18,037 bases of DNA from Campylobacteraceae bacterium (GTDB lineage Bacteria; Campylobacterota; Campylobacteria; Campylobacterales; Sulfurovaceae), in contig JALVPA010000054.1 in NCBI GenBank assembly GCA_027026055.1, positions 1 to 18,037 of the forward strand, in the 5' to 3' direction. The notes beneath the pieces are model-generated. The model was not told the DNA's origin and did not search any database. It saw only the letters and a list, made by a program, of their open reading frames with translations. Numbering within the stretch: the stretch's first letter is position 1; every line of letters begins with the position of its first letter. Below, one piece after another: positions 15,604-18,037 of the stretch. The position numbers were made by a program, and so were the translations under genes.

Positions 15604-16347
15604 ATGATGAAAATTCTTCTGATAAATAGCAATCCTGTCGTTTCTCGTTTGGTGGCGATGTCCGTACAAAACGAAGATATCGCGCTCGAAGAGGTGAAAC
15701 AAGCTTCCGAAATCGACAGTAAGCGACGATACGACCTCATTATGATAGACGATATGAGCTATACCGAAAAGGTGGCCGAAGCGATAGCGCGTATAGAGAG
15801 TTTGGGGCGTATTTTTTTTTCCGGTAGAGAAAGCGGTGAAGAGATCGGCAGAGAGATAGATGTCGTCATCAAAAAACCCTTTTTGCCTTCGCAAGTCGAC
15901 AGTGTGATTCGAGAATATATGGAAACGTATGTCGTACGGAACGAAGAAGAACGTTCCGAAGTCGTCGATAGGGATGCGGAAATGATATACGAAGAGCCCG
16001 TTTTGGACGAAAAAGAGGTGGCGCATATCAAATCGTTGCTCGAAGAGATAGAGACGCAGCGCGACGGCGACGAAATTGAAGACGAAACGTTGTTGTTGCA
16101 AAAAAAGACGGAGATCATCACGGAACAATTGGAAAAAGAAGGGATTCAAATCATACCCGAAGAGCAAATCGTCGATATGCTCGAAAACGAAACGGTAAGC
16201 GAAACGAAGGAGCCGTTATCCGTATTGGAAAGAGAACTGAAAAAGGCAATAGGAAAATCGCTTAAGCGGATCAAGCCTAAAAAGTTGCGTAAAGTGTTAA
16301 AGGGAGCCGAAATTACGATTACGATTCGCTTCGGTAAGGATATGTGA
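15604..16347 (+). CDS. Degenerate response-regulator-receiver-like protein of unknown function, coupled to gmk
   Basis: 247 aa. The N-terminal ~110 residues look like a CheY-type receiver: strand 1 KILLINSNP, strand 3 YDLIMIDD with D49/D50 at the phosphoacceptor position, strand 4 RIFFSG with S73, and KKPF (K90/K91, P92) at the conserved Lys-Pro. The Asp pair after strand 1 that binds Mg is replaced by N8-S-N10, so ordinary phosphotransfer is doubtful. Residues ~110-205 are very acidic and probably coiled or disordered. The last ~45 are basic (KSLKRIKPKKLRKVLKG) and end in a strand-like ITITIRF. No DNA-binding or enzymatic output domain is recognised. An alternative start is the adjacent ATG 15607. 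The stop shares a base with the gmk start (TGATG). I do not recognise the family; the receiver resemblance is my reading. Confidence 0.7.
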   Translation: MMKILLINSNPVVSRLVAMSVQNEDIALEEVKQASEIDSKRRYDLIMIDDMSYTEKVAEAIARIESLGRIFFSGRESGEEIGREIDVVIKKPFLPSQVDSVIREYMETYVVRNEEERSEVVDRDAEMIYEEPVLDEKEVAHIKSLLEEIETQRDGDEIEDETLLLQKKTEIITEQLEKEGIQIIPEEQIVDMLENETVSETKEPLSVLERELKKAIGKSLKRIKPKKLRKVLKGAEITITIRFGKDM

Positions 16348-16982
16348 TGGAGGAGATACGCAACTACGGTGCCATTTTGGTTCTTTCGGGTCCGAGTGGA
16401 GCGGGAAAAAGTACGATTATCCGAGAAGCCGGCGAAAGGATAGGAGAGTATTACTTTTCGATTTCTACGACGACGCGAGCTCCGAGAGAAGGGGAGCAAA
16501 ACGGGCGAGAATATTATTTTGTTACGAAAGAGGCGTTCGAAGAGGATATCAAAGCGGGTAACTTTTTGGAATATGCCGAAGTGCACGGCAACTATTACGG
16601 AACGTCGCTGAAACCCGTTAAGAAGGCATTGAAAGAAGGAAAACTCGTGATTTTCGATATCGATGTACAGGGACATCGTTTGGTGCGCGCTAAGTTAAAC
16701 GACGTTACCACTTCCGCATTCATCACACCGCCTACGCTGCAAGAACTCGAAACGCGTTTGCGAGCGCGTTCCACCGATTCGGAGGAGGTGATTGCCGGAC
16801 GTATCGCCAATGCGAAAAAAGAGATATTGGCTATCGGAGAGTACGACTTTACGATTGTCAACGACGATTTGCAAACGGCAATTGAGGAGTTTGTTACTAT
16901 CGCGAATGCGGCAAGGCTTAAATGGAGCGAAAAGAACGAAAAGCGCTTTATAGCCCATTGGTTCGAGGAGACGCCGCGGTAG
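16347..16982 (+). CDS. gmk: Guanylate kinase
   Basis: Phosphorylates GMP to GDP with ATP in the cytoplasm, essential in nucleotide supply; 211 aa, usual length. The P-loop is SGPSGAGKST (residues 14-23). The GMP-binding residues are S40, R44 and R47 in STTTRAPREGE, then E75 and Y84 in EYAEVHGNYYGTS. DIDVQG (104-109) and the lid region LETRLRARSTDSEE follow. ATG 16347 is chosen over the in-frame GTG 16344 because AAGGA at 16336-16340 is better spaced to the ATG and the sequence then starts MEEIRNYG. It is transcribed with the receiver-like gene upstream (stop/start overlap TGATG). Confidence 0.95.
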   Translation: MEEIRNYGAILVLSGPSGAGKSTIIREAGERIGEYYFSISTTTRAPREGEQNGREYYFVTKEAFEEDIKAGNFLEYAEVHGNYYGTSLKPVKKALKEGKLVIFDIDVQGHRLVRAKLNDVTTSAFITPPTLQELETRLRARSTDSEEVIAGRIANAKKEILAIGEYDFTIVNDDLQTAIEEFVTIANAARLKWSEKNEKRFIAHWFEETPR

Positions 16983-16998
16983 GTTAAAAATTTTTCTG

Positions 16999-17004
16999 TA
17001 TAAT
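16999..17004 (+). promoter_or_regulatory. Perfect -10 box ahead of tatA
   Basis: TATAAT preceded by TG and a T5 run (16991-16995) lies in the gmk-tatA gap. The predicted start is near 17011, a ~50-base leader. The leader can fold a small imperfect hairpin (CCTG/CAGG arms, 17024-17043). There is no -35 match. Confidence 0.6.
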
Positions 17005-17060
17005 TAGTGCGATTGTAATTACGCCTGCCGTGGATGCGACAGGATATGAAAGGATTGAAC

Positions 17061-17294
17061 ATGGGTATGCCGAGTATGCCGGAACTGTTGGTGATATTGA
17101 CAATTGTCGTATTGCTTTTCGGAGCGAAAAAGATTCCCGAACTTGCCAAAGGAGTAGGCAAGGGGATCAAAGAGTTTAAAGGTGCGATGCGCGAAGATGA
17201 AGAGGAAGGCAAAAAAGAAACGAAAGAAATTGCCGCAAAAGAATCAAGTTTCGATGACGTAAAAGTCGAAGAGAAAAAGAGCGAAAACGCGTAA
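17061..17294 (+). CDS. tatA: Sec-independent protein translocase subunit TatA
   Basis: Pore-forming subunit of the twin-arginine translocase, which exports folded, often cofactor-bearing, proteins; 77 aa. The layout is typical: a short N-terminus with a polar residue E8, a transmembrane helix at about 8-20, the F20-G21 hinge, an amphipathic helix AKKIPELAKGVGKGIKEFKG, then a charged Lys/Glu tail. Two earlier in-frame ATGs (17034, 17046) exist, but AAAGGA at 17049-17054 lies 6 bases before ATG 17061, and TatA N-termini are short. TatA is preferred over TatB by length and the EFKGA region. A -10 box upstream suggests its own promoter. Confidence 0.93.
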   Translation: MGMPSMPELLVILTIVVLLFGAKKIPELAKGVGKGIKEFKGAMREDEEEGKKETKEIAAKESSFDDVKVEEKKSENA

Positions 17295-17309
17295 CGTTCT
17301 TCATTTTAC

Positions 17310-17329
17310 GGCGAGAGATTCGACTCGCC
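17310..17329 (+). repeat. Inverted repeat in the tatA-argS gap
   Basis: GGCGAG and CTCGCC are perfect 6-base arms with loop AGATTCGA, 15 bases after the tatA stop and 46 before argS. No T-run follows, so a canonical terminator is not supported. It could be a weak terminator or part of the argS leader. Confidence 0.35.
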
Positions 17330-17375
17330 TCCAAACTACTCCCAATCGAAAATCTCATAGTGTCGGACTTTATAC

Positions 17376-18037
17376 ATGAAACTAAAAGAGAAAATAGACA
17401 TTCTTATTCGAGAAGCGTTTGAAAAAGCCGGTATCGATGCCGAACCTATTTCCGTAAGCGAAGCGACCAAGCCCGAGTTCGGAGATTATCAATTTAACGG
17501 TGCGATGGCTTTGGCCAAAACATTGCGTCGAAATCCCAGAGAGATAGCAATGCAAATCGTGGACAATATCGATACGTCCGGATTGATTGCAAAAGCGGAA
17601 GTGGCGGGGCCGGGTTTTGTCAACTTGACACTTGACGATACCTATTTGTCGAAAATGCTTACAGACGCCCTCACGAACGAAAGGCTCGGTATCGGTAAAC
17701 GCGCACAACCCGTCAAGACGGTTGTCGACTATTCTGGACCTAATATGGCGAAACAGATGCATGTGGGGCATTTGCGTTCGACAATCATTGGCGATACGTT
17801 GGCAAACCTGTTGACATTTTTGGGAGACGAAGTGATTCGTCAGAACCATATCGGCGATTGGGGTACGCAATTTGGAATGCTTATTGCGTACTTGGAAGAG
17901 TTGGGCGATACCGATACGCAGAGTTTGGCGGACTTGGAGCAGTTTTACAAAGACGCCAAAAAGCGTTTCGACGAAGATCCCGCTTTTGCGGATAAAGCGA
18001 GAGAATACGTTGTCAAAATTCAAAGTGGTGATCCCCA
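17376..18037 (+). CDS. argS: Arginyl-tRNA synthetase, N-terminal part (cut by window end)
   Basis: Charges tRNA-Arg with arginine in the cytoplasm. About 220 residues are in the window out of the usual ~530-580. The N-terminal additional domain that recognises the tRNA D-loop is present, followed by VDYSGPNMAKQMHVGHLRST, which holds the class I HIGH motif as HVGH and the family-specific SxPNxAKxMHVGHLRST block, then IGDWGTQFGML. An in-frame TAG at 17358-17360 and no ATG before 17376 fix the start. No Shine-Dalgarno sequence is visible before the ATG, unlike most genes here. The frame stays open to the last base. Confidence 0.95.
   Translation, partial: MKLKEKIDILIREAFEKAGIDAEPISVSEATKPEFGDYQFNGAMALAKTLRRNPREIAMQIVDNIDTSGLIAKAEVAGPGFVNLTLDDTYLSKMLTDALTNERLGIGKRAQPVKTVVDYSGPNMAKQMHVGHLRSTIIGDTLANLLTFLGDEVIRQNHIGDWGTQFGMLIAYLEELGDTDTQSLADLEQFYKDAKKRFDEDPAFADKAREYVVKIQSGDP

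Noticed and set aside
16344..16346. GTG start for gmk one codon upstream
   Set aside because: Possible, but ATG 16347 has better Shine-Dalgarno spacing. The difference is one residue.
17310..17329. Intrinsic terminator between tatA and argS
   Set aside because: The stem is only 6 bp and is not followed by a T-run; recorded only as an inverted repeat.
17382..18023. 213-aa open frame on the minus strand at the window end
   Set aside because: It is opposite the conserved argS N-terminal region including the HVGH motif; a shadow frame.
1..18037. Defence system, mobile element, prophage or CRISPR content
   Set aside because: No transposase, integrase, phage, nuclease or repeat-spacer pattern was seen. 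All genes are respiratory or housekeeping, or small unknown genes coupled to them.

Overview
The window reads as ordinary chromosomal core sequence of a Campylobacterota (former Epsilonproteobacteria) bacterium, probably a respiratory, Sulfurovum-like lineage. That placement is inferred from protein style and gene order, not from a database search. The clues are a complex I operon in which a GltD-like FAD protein, rather than a visible NuoE/NuoF pair, precedes NuoG; two NuoG paralogues in tandem; a UbiA-family prenyltransferase of the kind used in the futalosine menaquinone route; and a gmk-tatA-argS block.

Positions 1-12663 (+ strand) are the distal part of a nuo operon: the 3' end of the FAD-dependent electron-input protein, nuoG1, nuoG2, nuoH, nuoI, nuoJ, nuoK, nuoL, nuoM and nuoN. 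The genes are packed with overlaps or gaps of at most 17 bases, and most are preceded by clear Shine-Dalgarno sequences. The most unusual content is here. NuoG1 and NuoG2 carry different iron-sulfur ligand sets: NuoG1 keeps all four N7-type cysteines, while NuoG2 has lost all four and instead has an extra ferredoxin-type [4Fe-4S] motif plus a charged insertion.

Positions 12660-13577 (- strand) hold miaA, which converges on nuoN with a 4-base overlap of the stop codons. Across a 72-base divergent gap lies a + strand group (13650-15411): pssA (phospholipid head-group synthesis), a UbiA-family prenyltransferase (probably mqnP) and a small membrane-anchored protein with a C-terminal helix-turn-helix-like segment. 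A near-consensus sigma-70 promoter overlaps the end of that last gene and drives a tRNA-Arg with the uncommon anticodon GCG.

Positions 15604-18037 (+ strand) hold a degenerate receiver-like protein of unknown function translationally coupled to gmk, then tatA with its own -10 box, then the 5' part of argS, cut by the window end. No mobile elements, CRISPR arrays, integration sites or origin signals were seen. No stretch longer than 300 bases lacks a gene; the largest non-protein gap (15412-15603) contains the tRNA.

Functionally, the nuo products form a proton-pumping membrane complex feeding electrons to menaquinone, and the neighbouring prenyltransferase probably helps make that quinone. 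The rest is housekeeping: tRNA modification, tRNA charging, GMP phosphorylation, phospholipid synthesis and Tat protein export.
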